64,000 nucleotides of DNA from Streptomyces sp. Ag109_O5-10 (GTDB lineage: Bacteria > Actinomycetota > Actinomycetes > Streptomycetales > Streptomycetaceae): positions 2,232,001-2,296,000 of the forward strand of contig NZ_FNTQ01000001.1 of the NCBI RefSeq assembly GCF_900105755.1. The letters are read 5' to 3'. The translations under genes were made by a program, and so were the position numbers. Positions 43,221 through 52,384 of the stretch are shown here, piece by piece. Numbering within the stretch: the stretch's first letter is position 1; every line of letters begins with the position of its first letter. A model generated the notes under the pieces. It had not been told where the DNA came from and did no database searches. It saw only the letters and a program-made list of their open reading frames with translations.

Positions 43221-44673
43221 GCACTCGGCGCCCTCACGTACAGCACCGCCCCGTCCACCTCGCCCGCCTGTTCGTAGCCGGCCGCGAGCAGCCTGCGCAG
43301 GCTCGGGACGCGGTCGGGGCCGTAGGGCTTGCCGCGGGAGTCGTCGATCACCAGGGCCGGTGCCCGGTCGGCGAGTTCCGCGCGGAAGACGGGCCAGGTG
43401 CCCGCGACCGCGTACTTCTCGCCGACCTGCGGGCCGTCCCGGCCGCCGCTGAAGTTGGTGAGGAGGCCGGCGGTGAGGTAGCGGGTGGCGGGGGTGCGGT
43501 CGGCGAGCCAGTACGTCTCCGGGTGTATGCCCCAGACCAGGACCCGGTCGCCGGGCGCGGTACGGCGGTCGAGGGTGAGCGCCAGCCGCTGCGCGTGTGC
43601 GAGTTCGGGGCGGGGGCCAGGGCACCCCAAGTCAGGAAGAGGGCGCAGGCGCAGGCCGAGGCGAGGAGGGCGGCCGAGGTCCGTTCCCGCGGCAGGACCT
43701 GCAACGCGGCCGTGGCCAACAGCGCCAGGGGCGGGGTGAGTTGCAGGAAGTAGTGGCCGAAGAAGTGGAAGCCGAGGGTGACGGCGGCGGCCGACGCGGC
43801 CAGCCACAGCCACAGGTCGGCGGCGCCGGTGCGGGCGATGCGCAGGGCCCGGGCGATGGGCGGCAGCAGGCCGGCCGAGGCCGCGCCGAGGATCGCGGTG
43901 TTGGTCAGCGCCCGTGCCAGCACATGGAGTTCGGAGCCGGTGAAGGAGGCGTAGGCACCGGACCCGGTGACCGTCCAGAAGGCGAAGCCGGCCGGGTCGG
44001 TGGCCAGGGCCGCGGCCAGCACGGGCAGGGCCGCGCCGGCTGCCAGCCGGAGCAGGCCGGTGCGCGGGCCGCCGTACCGGTTGAGGAGGTAGAGCACCGG
44101 CAGCAGGACGGCACCGCCGGTCTGCTTGGTGAGGAAGGCGCAGGCGACGGCGGCACCGGCCGCCGCCCAGCGGCGCCGGTCGGCGCACCACATCGCGGCG
44201 GCCGTGCAGGGCAGCATGAACACCTCGAAGGTGGCCGCCTGCGCGTCCTCGGGATTGAGCCCGACCGAGACCAGCAGGTACAGCGCCCCGGCGGTGCGGC
44301 CCGCGCGGTCGTCCCAGCGCCGCCGGGCGACGGACGCGAGCAGGGCCGCGGTGACCAGCTGGGCCAGTACGGCGAGGACCCGGACCGGGGTGAGCGATCC
44401 GGACCCGAAGACCGCGAACGTCCCCTCGTACAGCCACGGCAGCAGCGGGGGCTTGCGGTCCACGACCGTCTCGTAGAGCTGCCCGCCGCCCGCCAGCATG
44501 CGTGCCTGGACGGCGAGATAGCCCTCGTCCGGGTTCCAGAGCGGCCGCAGGAAGGACGGCACCCGGGTCGCGCAGGCCAGCACGGCGAGCAGGGGCAGCA
44601 GCCGCGTCCAGTAGCCCTTCCCTGCGACTACGGACCGTGGCGGGGCGTGGGGCGCGAGAAGCATGGAGAGCAC
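43214..44673 (-). pseudogene. Frameshifted glycosyltransferase family 39-type membrane protein
   Basis: The first frame (from 44673) gives a multi-helix mannosyltransferase-like protein: WNPDEGYLAVQARMLAGGGQ (catalytic-type Asp/Glu loop), DRKPPLLPWLYEGTFAVFG and many hydrophobic helices, to LTWGALAPAPN near 43610. After that this frame becomes Ser/Arg/Pro nonsense, while the -/+1 frame continues sensibly (ELAHAQRLALTLDRR, VLVWGIHPETYWLADR) to 43214. The change lies at two G runs (43607-43610 and 43612-43616). Adding one base there restores a single protein of about 487 residues. It is either a real frameshift or a homopolymer sequencing error. Confidence 0.8.
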
Positions 44674-44735
44674 GCTATCGGCCCCGCAGTCCCATCAGGA
44701 CGGGACATACGGGGCCGGGGTGACGGGACTGCCGG

Positions 44736-46232
44736 TCACGGAGCGTCGGCGGGGGACCGTTCGGCCTGGGCGAGGCGGCTGTGCGTGCGGCCGTAGAGGA
44801 AGTAGACGAGGAAGCCGATGACCATCCAGACGGCGAACCGCAGCCAGGTCTCGGCGGGCAGGTTGAGCATCAGCCACAGCGAGGCCAACACGGACACGAC
44901 CGGCAGCACCGGCACCCAGGGGGTACGGAAGGACCGCTCCAGGTCGGGCCGGGTGTTGCGCAGGATGATCACACTGATCGCGACGACGATGAAGGCGAAG
45001 AGCGTGCCGATGTTCACGAGTTCGGCGAGTTCGCTGAGACTGGTGAAGCCGGCGACGATCGCGATGACGACGCCGAGCAGGATGGTCGGCCGGTACGGGG
45101 TGCGGAACCTCGGGTGGGTGTGCGAGAAGAAGCGGGGCAGCAGGCCGTCCCGGCTCATCGCGAAGAACACCCGGGACTGGCCGAGCAGCAGGATCATGCA
45201 GACGGTGGTCAGGCCGACGGCGGCGCCGAAGCTGATCAGGCCGGCGAACCAGGGGTGCCCGGTGGCCTTGAAGGCGTCGGCGAGCGGGGCGTCCACGGAC
45301 AGCTCGCTGTACTTCTGCATGCCGGTCACCACGACGGCCACGGCGACGTAGAGGGTCGTGCAGATGACGAGGGAGCCGATGATGCCGCGCGGTACGTCGC
45401 GCTGGGGGTTGCGGGTCTCCTCGGCGGCGGTGGCGACGACGTCGAAGCCGATGAAGGCGAAGAAGACGACGGAGGCGGCGGTGAAGATGCCCATCACGCC
45501 GAAGTTGGAGGGCGCCCAGCCGAACATGAGCTGGATCAGCGGGGCCTTGAGGTTGCCACTGGCCGGCACGGCCTCCTTCGGCGGGATGAAGGGGCTGTAG
45601 TTGCCGCTGTGGATGAAGAAGGCGCCCGCGATGATGACGACCAGGACGATGGCCACCTTGATGGCGACGACGACCGAGGTGACCCGGGCGGAGAGCTTCA
45701 TGCCGACGACGAGGATGGCGGTGAGCACGAGGACCAGGGCGGCGGCGAGGATGTCGAAGCCGAAGCCGTGGGCGCCGTCGCGGCCGCTGAGGTACTCGGG
45801 CAGGTGCCAGCCGGCGTTGTCGAGCAGCGAGTGGATGTACCCCGACCAGCCGACGGCGACCACCGCCGTGCCCAGCGCCAGTTCAAGGACCAGGTCCCAG
45901 CCGATGATCCACGCGGGGAACTCGCCGAGGGAGGCGTACGAGAAGGTGTACGCGGAGCCGGCCACCGGGACGGTGGAGGCGAACTCGGCGTAGCAGAGTG
46001 CGGCGAGGCCGCAGACGACGCCGGCCACGACGAAGGAGAGGGCCACGGCGGGCCCTGCGGTGTTCTTGGCGGCTGTGCCGGTCAGGACGAAGATGCCGGT
46101 GCCGATGATGACACCCACGCCGAAGACCGTGAGGTCCAGGGCCGAGAGCGACTTTCTGAGCGCGTGCTCCGGTTCCTCGGTGTCCTTGAGGGACTGTTCG
46201 ACGTTCTTGGTCCTGAAGAGGGTACTGCTCAC
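44736..46232 (-). CDS. APC-family amino acid permease (cationic amino acid transporter type)
   Basis: This 498-residue protein has about 12 to 13 membrane helices. The APC signature is in the first helix, LTVFGVGVIIGTGIFVLTG, followed by the substrate-binding helix 3 region CYAEFASTVPVAGSAYTFSY and VFFAFIGFDVVATAAEETRN. The LR..H N-terminal motif EHALRKSLSALDL suggests the CAT-like subgroup for lysine, arginine or ornithine. GTG 46232 follows GGGAGG. It lies downstream of dxs on the same strand, separated by a hairpin and a repeat copy. Confidence 0.9.
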   Translation of the reverse strand: MSSTLFRTKNVEQSLKDTEEPEHALRKSLSALDLTVFGVGVIIGTGIFVLTGTAAKNTAGPAVALSFVVAGVVCGLAALCYAEFASTVPVAGSAYTFSYASLGEFPAWIIGWDLVLELALGTAVVAVGWSGYIHSLLDNAGWHLPEYLSGRDGAHGFGFDILAAALVLVLTAILVVGMKLSARVTSVVVAIKVAIVLVVIIAGAFFIHSGNYSPFIPPKEAVPASGNLKAPLIQLMFGWAPSNFGVMGIFTAASVVFFAFIGFDVVATAAEETRNPQRDVPRGIIGSLVICTTLYVAVAVVVTGMQKYSELSVDAPLADAFKATGHPWFAGLISFGAAVGLTTVCMILLLGQSRVFFAMSRDGLLPRFFSHTHPRFRTPYRPTILLGVVIAIVAGFTSLSELAELVNIGTLFAFIVVAISVIILRNTRPDLERSFRTPWVPVLPVVSVLASLWLMLNLPAETWLRFAVWMVIGFLVYFLYGRTHSRLAQAERSPADAP

Positions 46233-46315
46233 GTGCCTACCTCCCACGTTTGTCGTCCTCGACATGATCGAGAGGGCCGGGGGTGCGTATGCCCCGGCAA
46301 GGGCAGGTTCACGCA

Positions 46316-46361
46316 GATGGGTCGGTCTCGCCACCGGAGAGGTGAGGGAGACCGACCCATC
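46316..46361 (-). terminator. Long-loop hairpin between dxs and the permease gene
   Basis: Perfect 14-base stem GATGGGTCGGTCTC / GAGACCGACCCATC with an 18-base loop, about 125 bases past the dxs stop and 84 bases before the permease start. It is probably the dxs terminator, or alternatively a leader structure of the permease mRNA. Confidence 0.65.
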
Positions 46362-46395
46362 GGGGCGGTTCGGGTTTCGTGGCGGGCTGCGGGCC

Positions 46396-46460
46396 GGTGG
46401 GGGCTGGTCGCGCAGTTCCTCCCCCGGCGTTCGGCCGGGGGAACCCCCAGCACCCCTGAA
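46396..46460 (-). repeat. Dispersed repeat, copy 10 (inverted, long form)
   Basis: GGTGGGGGCTGGTCGCGCAG, TTCCTCCCCCGG, the CGTTCGGCCGGGGG hairpin block and CCCCCAGCACCCCTGAAG lie just past the dxs stop. Confidence 0.78.
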
Positions 46461-46487
46461 GGGGTGCTCCGGCCGGGGCGGCTCGGA

Positions 46488-48404
46488 TCAGTCCCTTGCC
46501 GGTTCCACCGAGCTGACATCCGCCGGCTGACCGTCCAGTTTTGCCACCAGTCCCGTGACCTGGCGGGCGATGTCCGGGGCGGTCAGGCCGATCTCCGTCA
46601 TCACCTCGGCCCTTGACGCGTGGTCGAGGAAGCGGGGCGGGATGCCGAAGTCGCGGAGGGGGACGTCGACGCCCGCGTCGCGCAGGGCCTGGGCGATGGT
46701 GGAGCCGACGCCGCCGACGCGGCTGTTGTCCTCGACCGTGACGACGACCCGGTGGCGCTCGGCCAGCGGGGCCATGGCCGCGTCGACCGGCTTGACCCAG
46801 CGCGGGTCGACCACGGTGGTCGAGATGCCCTGCTTGTCGAGGAGCCCGGCGATCTCCAGGCACATGGGCGCGAGGGCGCCCACCGACACGAGGAGCACGT
46901 CGGGGGTGTCGGTGCCGGGCTCGCGCAGCACGTCCATGCCGCCGATCCTGCCGACGGCGGCGACGGCGGGGCCGACCGCGCCCTTGGAGAAGCGGACGAC
47001 CGTCGGGGCGTCGTCGACCTGGACGGCCTCGCGGAGCTGGGCGCGGACCTGGTCGGCGTCGCGCGGGGCGGCGAGCCTGAGGCCGGGGACGACCTGGAGG
47101 ATCGACATGTCCCACATGCCGTTGTGGGAGGCGCCGTCGGTGCCGGTGACACCCGCCCGGTCCAGGACGAAGGTCACCCCGCACCTGTGCAGGGCCACGT
47201 CCATCAGCACCTGGTCGAAGGCGCGGTTGAGGAAGGTGGCGTACACGGCGAAGACGGGGTGCAGGCCGGCCGTGGCGAGGCCCGCCGCGGAGACGGCGCC
47301 GTGCTGCTCGGCGATGCCGACGTCGTAGATGCGGTCCGGGAAGGTGTCCGCGAACTTCTTCAGCCCGACCGGCTGGAGCATGGCCGCGGTGATGGCGACG
47401 ATGTCCGCGCGCTCCTTGCCGAGCTCGACCATCTCGTCACCGAAGACCGAGGTCCAGTCGGCGCCTGAGGCCTTGACCGGCAGGCCGGTGTCGGGGTGGA
47501 TCGGGCCGATGCCGTGGAAGCGGTCGGCCTCGTCCTGGAGGGCGGGCTGGTAGCCGCGGCCCTTCTCGGTGAGGCAGTGCACGATGACCGGGCCGCCGAA
47601 CCGTTTGGCCCGGGCGAGGGCCGACTCCAGGGCCTCCATGTCGTGGCCGTCGATCGGGCCTACGTACTTGAGGCCGAGGTCCTCGAACATGCCCTGCGGG
47701 GCGATGAAGTCCTTGAGGCCCTTCTTGGCGCCGTGCAGGGTGTCGTAGAGCGGCCTGCCGACGACCGGGGTGCGCTCCAGCAGGTCCTTGCCGCGGGCCA
47801 GGAACCGCTCGTACCCGTCCGTGGTGCGCAGGGTCGCCAGGTGATTGGCGAGGCCGCCGATGGTCGGGGCGTAGGAGCGCTCGTTGTCGTTGACGACGAT
47901 GACGAGCGGGCGGTCCTTGGCGTCGGCGATGTTGTTCAGCGCCTCCCAGGCCATGCCGCCGGTCAGGGCACCGTCGCCGATCACGGCGACGACGTGGCTG
48001 TCGCGTTCGAGCAGCTGGTTGGCCTTCGCGATGCCGTCGGCCCAGCCGAGCACCGTGGAGGCGTGGCTGTTCTCGATGACGTCGTGCTCGGACTCGGCCT
48101 GCGAGGGGTAGCCGGAGAGGCCGCCCTTCTGCTTCAGCTTCGAGAAGTCCTGGCGGCCGGTCAGCAGCTTGTGCACGTAGGACTGGTGGCCGGTGTCCCA
48201 GAGCACCTTGTCCTTCGGGGAGTCGAAGACGCGGTGCAGGGCGATGGTGAGCTCGACCACGCCCAGGTTGGGACCGAGGTGTCCGCCGGTCTTGGAGACC
48301 GCTTCCACGAGGAAGCTCCGGATCTCCTCTGCCAGCTGGACCAGCTCCTCGGGGCTGAGCCGGTCCAGATCGCGCGGTCCCCTGATACGGGTCAGCAGCG
48401 GCAC
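46488..48404 (-). CDS. dxs: 1-deoxy-D-xylulose-5-phosphate synthase Dxs
   Basis: This 638-residue thiamine-diphosphate enzyme joins pyruvate and glyceraldehyde 3-phosphate, the entry step of the MEP isoprenoid pathway. The ThDP/Mg motif is [16 protein letters not shown], with the His loop [19 protein letters not shown], the Glu of the activation site in [15 protein letters not shown] and a transketolase C-terminal domain with [17 protein letters not shown] start. The gene stands alone between xylH and the amino-acid permease, each with its own hairpin. Confidence 0.96.
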   Translation of the reverse strand: MPLLTRIRGPRDLDRLSPEELVQLAEEIRSFLVEAVSKTGGHLGPNLGVVELTIALHRVFDSPKDKVLWDTGHQSYVHKLLTGRQDFSKLKQKGGLSGYPSQAESEHDVIENSHASTVLGWADGIAKANQLLERDSHVVAVIGDGALTGGMAWEALNNIADAKDRPLVIVVNDNERSYAPTIGGLANHLATLRTTDGYERFLARGKDLLERTPVVGRPLYDTLHGAKKGLKDFIAPQGMFEDLGLKYVGPIDGHDMEALESALARAKRFGGPVIVHCLTEKGRGYQPALQDEADRFHGIGPIHPDTGLPVKASGADWTSVFGDEMVELGKERADIVAITAAMLQPVGLKKFADTFPDRIYDVGIAEQHGAVSAAGLATAGLHPVFAVYATFLNRAFDQVLMDVALHRCGVTFVLDRAGVTGTDGASHNGMWDMSILQVVPGLRLAAPRDADQVRAQLREAVQVDDAPTVVRFSKGAVGPAVAAVGRIGGMDVLREPGTDTPDVLLVSVGALAPMCLEIAGLLDKQGISTTVVDPRWVKPVDAAMAPLAERHRVVVTVEDNSRVGGVGSTIAQALRDAGVDVPLRDFGIPPRFLDHASRAEVMTEIGLTAPDIARQVTGLVAKLDGQPADVSSVEPARD

Positions 48405-48544
48405 CCGTGCCTCCTTGCAGTAGAGCTGATCGAGCTGTTGCCGGGCTCGTCGAGTCTAATCTTCCGCCCGAGCGGAACGACTCCGGCCCTTGGGTCATGG
48501 GTCACGCGATCGGCTGTACCCATCATGAGCGCCACCTATGACAC

Positions 48545-48582
48545 GACTGTGCCCGGCGCCTTGTCAGGCACCGGGCACAGTC
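48545..48582 (-). terminator. Terminator hairpin of xylFGH
   Basis: Perfect stem GACTGTGCCCGG / CCGGGCACAGTC with a 14-base loop that can pair further (GCC/GGC), 117 bases past the xylH stop and beyond a repeat copy. Confidence 0.7.
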
Positions 48583-48590
48583 ACGCCTCT

Positions 48591-48652
48591 GAAAGGGGCG
48601 CTGGGGGTCCCCCGGCCGAAGGCCGGGGGAGGAACTGCGCGACCAGCCACAA
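48591..48652 (+). repeat. Dispersed repeat, copy 11 (forward, long form; best-preserved)
   Basis: GAAAGGGGCGCTGGGGGTCC, the hairpin CCCCCGGCCGAAGGCCGGGG and GAGGAACTGCGCGACCAGCC followed by ACAACGG. This is the clearest full-length copy in the window. Confidence 0.82.
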
Positions 48653-48698
48653 CGGACCGGCACCCGCAGTCCCGCCGCACCCCCGACGGCGCTCGGCG

Positions 48699-50045
48699 TC
48701 AGCCGCGTCCCGCCGCCTTCTGGCTCTTGCGGGAGACGGAGTCGATGACGACCGCACCCAGCAGAACACCACCGGTGATCATGTACTGGATCGACGTGTT
48801 CATGTTCAGCAGGTCGAGGCCGGTCTGGATGGACTGGATGACCAGCATGCCCAGGAGGGCGGACCAGACGGTACCTCGGCCACCGAACAGCGACGTACCA
48901 CCGATGACGGCCGCCGCGATGGCGAGCATCAGCGTGTTGCCGCCACCGGCGTTGAGCGTCGCGCTCGCGGTCTGGCCGGCGAAGAACATGCCGCCGATCG
49001 CCGCGAAGCCGCCGGAGATCGCGAACACGGTGATCCGGACCATCGGCACGCTGATACCCGCACGGCGGGCCGCCTCGATGCCACCGCCGACCGCGAAGAC
49101 CTTGCGGCCGTACGTGGTGCGACGCAGCACGAAGTCGACGATGACCAGCGACGCGAGGAAGATCACCAGCGCGTTGGAGACACCGGCCGCGTTGTTCAGC
49201 ACGGCCGCAGCCGCGAAGGACGCGACGGCGAGCAGGATGACGCGGATGAGGATCTCGCTGGTGGGCCGGAACGGCACACCCGCCGCACGGCGCCTGCGCT
49301 GCTCGTTGAACTGGCCCACGGCCGAGAGCACGACACCGAGGCCGGCCAGCAGGTAGGCGCCGATGATGGCCTGATCCATGAAGAAGGAGCTCTGGCCGAG
49401 GAGGTTCACCGGGCCGCTGTCGGCCGGGATGTTGATCGTGCCGCTGGAGCCCAGCAGCCACAGCATCAGGCCGTTCCAGCCGAGGAAGCCGGCCAGGGTG
49501 ACCACGAACGCGGGTACGCCGATCTTGGCGAAGAACCAGCCGTGCAGCGCACCGATGCCGATGCCCGTGATGATCGTGAGGATCAGGGCCAGCCACTGGT
49601 TCATTCCGTGGTTGACCACGAAGACGGCGAACACCGTGGAGGCCAGACCGCTCACCGAGCCGACCGACAGGTCGATCTCGCCGAGCAGCAGCACGAACAC
49701 CAGGCCGATGGCGAGCATGCCGGTGGCCGAGAGGAAGTAGCTGATGTTGGAGAGGTTGTCCGCGCTGAGGAACAGGCTGTTCTTCACCTGGAAGATGGTC
49801 CAGATGATGATCAGGCCGATGACCACCGGCAGCGAGCCCAGCTCGCCGCCCTTCACCCGGCGGGTGAACTCCGTGAGGTAGCCCTTGAGACCCTCTTCAC
49901 GGACCAGCAGCCGCGGGTCGACGACCGTGACCGGCGCGGCCGTCGGGTCGTCGGCGGGGGCGACCGTGGTCGGGGCCGCGGCCTCGGTCTTGCCGAGCTC
50001 GGGCGACTCGTCGCCCTTCACGGTCTTGTTCGACGTCTCGCTCAC
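48699..50045 (-). CDS. xylH: Xylose-type ABC transporter permease XylH
   Basis: This 448-residue permease is of the RbsC/XylH family. A hydrophilic N-terminus of about 75 residues precedes about ten membrane helices. Family motifs are LLLGEIDLSVGSVSGLAS, VPAFVVTLAGFLGWNGLMLW (19 shown), YGRKVFAVGGGIEAARRAGI and GGTSLFGGRGTVWSALLG. It forms the channel with XylG on the inner face. GTG overlaps the xylG stop by four bases. It is third in the minus-strand order xylF, xylG, xylH. Confidence 0.9.
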   Translation of the reverse strand: MSETSNKTVKGDESPELGKTEAAAPTTVAPADDPTAAPVTVVDPRLLVREEGLKGYLTEFTRRVKGGELGSLPVVIGLIIIWTIFQVKNSLFLSADNLSNISYFLSATGMLAIGLVFVLLLGEIDLSVGSVSGLASTVFAVFVVNHGMNQWLALILTIITGIGIGALHGWFFAKIGVPAFVVTLAGFLGWNGLMLWLLGSSGTINIPADSGPVNLLGQSSFFMDQAIIGAYLLAGLGVVLSAVGQFNEQRRRRAAGVPFRPTSEILIRVILLAVASFAAAAVLNNAAGVSNALVIFLASLVIVDFVLRRTTYGRKVFAVGGGIEAARRAGISVPMVRITVFAISGGFAAIGGMFFAGQTASATLNAGGGNTLMLAIAAAVIGGTSLFGGRGTVWSALLGMLVIQSIQTGLDLLNMNTSIQYMITGGVLLGAVVIDSVSRKSQKAAGRG

Positions 50046-50824
50046 TTTGCCGCCTCCGTGGTGCGTCGCTCGGAACGACGGGTCACGGCGTTGTCCGTGG
50101 CGCCCGTGATCGCGGCGATGATCTCTTCCTGGCTGGTGCTCTTCACGGGGAAGAAACCGTTGTTCTTGCCCAGCCGCAGCACGGCCACGGTGTCCGCGAC
50201 CGCCTTGACGTCGGCCATGTTGTGGCTGATGAGGATGACGGCGAGGTTGCGCTCGCGCAGCCGCTCGACCAGGTCGAGGACCTGCGCGGTCTGCTCGACG
50301 CCGAGGGCGGCGGTGGGCTCGTCGAGGATGACGACCTTGGGGTCGCCGATCAGGGCGCGGGCGATGGCCACGACCTGACGCTGACCGCCGGAGAGGCTGG
50401 CGATCGGGATGCGCACGCTCGGGATGCGGATGGAGAGCGTGCTCAGCAGCTCGCGGGCCTGCTTCTCCATCGTGACCTCGTCGATGACGCCGCGGTGCAG
50501 CAGCTCACGGCCGAGGAAGAGGTTCCCCACCACGTCGAGGTTGTCGCAGAGCGCGAGGTCCTGGTAGACCGTCGCGACACCCAGTCCCTGGGCGTCGTGC
50601 GGCTTGTTGATGCTGACGGAGTTGCCCTCCCACTCGATGACGCCCTCATCGATGGGGTGCACACCCGCGATCGTCTTGACCAGGGTCGACTTTCCTGCGC
50701 CGTTGTCGCCCACCAGGGCGACCACTTCTCCGGCGTGGACCTCCAGATCGACGTCGGTGAGTGCCTGGACCGCACCGAATCGCTTGGAGACTCCGCGCAA
50801 CGCCAGCACGGGCGTAGCGGACAC
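50042..50824 (-). CDS. xylG: Xylose-type ABC transporter ATP-binding protein XylG (single-domain form)
   Basis: This 260-residue ATPase has Walker A GDNGAGKST, signature LSGGQRQVVAIARAL, Walker B VVILDEPTAALG and a switch His in LISHNM. Classical XylG/RbsA proteins carry two ATPase halves (about 500 residues). This is one half, as usual in actinobacterial xylFGH, so it must dimerise. GTG 50824 is chosen over ATG 50833: AAGGAG directly abuts that ATG but is 8-9 bases from the GTG. A strong hairpin lies between xylF and this gene. Confidence 0.9.
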   Translation of the reverse strand: MSATPVLALRGVSKRFGAVQALTDVDLEVHAGEVVALVGDNGAGKSTLVKTIAGVHPIDEGVIEWEGNSVSINKPHDAQGLGVATVYQDLALCDNLDVVGNLFLGRELLHRGVIDEVTMEKQARELLSTLSIRIPSVRIPIASLSGGQRQVVAIARALIGDPKVVILDEPTAALGVEQTAQVLDLVERLRERNLAVILISHNMADVKAVADTVAVLRLGKNNGFFPVKSTSQEEIIAAITGATDNAVTRRSERRTTEAAK

Positions 50825-51158
50825 GTGAACCATCTCCTTCGCCGCCTGACCGGCGGGGATGCCGCGCTTGTTGATCAGGCGCGGAGGGTCGTGCGGTACC
50901 CCGGACTGTCGTCGGGGAGCGCACGCGGTTTACAAGATGAACATGCGCGAATCCGCTGCGCTTGGCAACGGGTCCGTCCGACGCCCGCTCCGGCAGCGGG
51001 GTATGAAGGCCGGAGCGGGCGTCGGAGGGGTTTCGCGAGACCGCCGGACGGCCGGGGCCCTTGCGGAAAGGGCCGGCGCGTCGGGCGGCCGGGGCCCGGG
51101 TGTCGTACTGCGACCACCCGGGCGCTGGCGGCCGGAGCCTTGCGGCTCCGGAGCGGGA
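50825..51158. other. Spacer between xylF and xylG with a strong hairpin
   Basis: No gene is seen in this 334-base stretch. It holds the 17-base-stem hairpin at 50978-51025 and GC-rich sequence on both sides. Because xylG and xylH have no other evident promoter, reading through this structure is likely to set their level relative to xylF. Confidence 0.6.
50978..51025 (-). terminator. Intra-operon attenuator-type hairpin between xylF and xylG
   Basis: Perfect 17-base stem CCGACGCCCGCTCCGGC / GCCGGAGCGGGCGTCGG with a 14-base loop. It could stabilise the xylF mRNA 3' end and partly terminate, giving more binding protein than membrane components. Confidence 0.7.
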
Positions 51159-52262
51159 CTACTGGAGGTTGGCGGCCTTGCAGGCCTTGGCGAACTCGCT
51201 GGTGCAGATGTCGGAGACGGTGTAGAGACCGTCCTTGACCACCGTGTCCTTGATGTTGGCCTTGGTGACCGACACCGGGGTCAGCAGCTGCGAGGGCACC
51301 TTGTCGCCGGAGCCGCTGGTCTGCGTGCTGGTGGCGAGCGAGGAGATGCTCTTGCCCTGCAGCAGGTCCACGGCGATGGTGGCGGCGGCGTCGGCCTCCG
51401 GCTTGAACGCCTTGTAGACGGTGGAGGACTGGGTGCCGGCGACGATGCGCTGGATGCCCGCGAGCTCCGCGTCCTGACCGGTCAGCGGGATGCCGCTGAT
51501 GCCGGCGCCCTTGAGGGTGGTGGCGATACCACCGGCCATGCCGTCGTTGGCGGAGTAGACGCCCGCGATGTTCTTGGCACCGAGCTGGGTGATGGCCGCC
51601 TTCATCTTCTGCGCGGCGACGGTGTCCTTCCACAGGCCGGACTGCTCGTAGGCGATGTCCACCTTGCCGTTGAGGGCCTTGTGGGCACCCTGCTTGAACT
51701 GGCCGGCGTTCGGGTCGGCGTCGTCACCGTTGATCATGACGATCTTCGACTTGGGGGTCGCCTTGGAGCCGAGGGAGTCGAGCAGGGCCTGGCCCTGGAG
51801 CTCGCCGACCTTGACGTTGTCGAAGGAGACGTAGGCCGAGACCTTGCCCTGGGCGAGGCGGTCGTACGCGACGACCTTGACACCCTTGGCGACGGCCGCG
51901 TCGATGGAGGACTTGATGGCCGCAGAGTCCTGGGCCGAGATCACGATGACCTTGACGCCCTTGGTCACCATGGTGCTGACCTGCTGGGCCTGCTTGGCGG
52001 CGTCACCGGCGGCGTTCGCGTAGTCGACCGTGCAGTCGGCACACAGCGACTTGACCTGCGCCTCGAAGTACGGGTGGTCGAACTTCTCGTAGCGCGCGGT
52101 CACGCTGTCGGGGAGCAGCAGACCGATGGTCTTGCCACCGGAGGAGCTGCTGCTGCTCGAGTCGCTCTTCTTGCTGTCGCCGGCCTTGCCACAGGCGGCG
52201 ACGGACAGCGCCATGGAAACCGCGGCGGTGCCGATCACGACTCTACGCATCGTTGCGTTCAT
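51159..52262 (-). CDS. xylF: Xylose-type substrate-binding lipoprotein XylF
   Basis: This 367-residue lipoprotein has a signal peptide with lipobox VAAC (about 21-24) and a Ser-rich linker. The two-lobed periplasmic-binding fold of the xylose/ribose group follows: TIGLLLPDSVTARYEKFDHP, VIVISAQDSAAIKSSIDAA, VVAYDRLAQG, IVMINGDDADPNAG and GVYSANDGMAGGIA. It captures sugar outside the membrane for XylGH. ATG 52262 is supported by GGGAGG. An extra Cys pair (LCADC) in lobe one may form a disulfide. Confidence 0.92.
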   Translation of the reverse strand: MNATMRRVVIGTAAVSMALSVAACGKAGDSKKSDSSSSSSSGGKTIGLLLPDSVTARYEKFDHPYFEAQVKSLCADCTVDYANAAGDAAKQAQQVSTMVTKGVKVIVISAQDSAAIKSSIDAAVAKGVKVVAYDRLAQGKVSAYVSFDNVKVGELQGQALLDSLGSKATPKSKIVMINGDDADPNAGQFKQGAHKALNGKVDIAYEQSGLWKDTVAAQKMKAAITQLGAKNIAGVYSANDGMAGGIATTLKGAGISGIPLTGQDAELAGIQRIVAGTQSSTVYKAFKPEADAAATIAVDLLQGKSISSLATSTQTSGSGDKVPSQLLTPVSVTKANIKDTVVKDGLYTVSDICTSEFAKACKAANLQ

Positions 52263-52343
52263 TTGGGGGTGCCTCCCTGACAGGGCCGCAACGCTGCGGC
52301 CGAGGTGGCTCGAAGTCAACTCGGCCGCAAGTTCGACGTCAAG

Positions 52344-52355
52344 AAGTAAATACTT
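52344..52355. promoter_or_regulatory. A+T-rich palindrome upstream of xylF (candidate ROK operator)
   Basis: AAGTA-AA-TACTT lies about 80-95 bases before the xylF ATG, between xylF and its regulator gene. The A+T content stands out. Binding by the adjacent ROK regulator is inferred from position only. Confidence 0.4.
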
Positions 52356-52384
52356 AACGAGATGGCAACGGCGCCATGCGTTCT

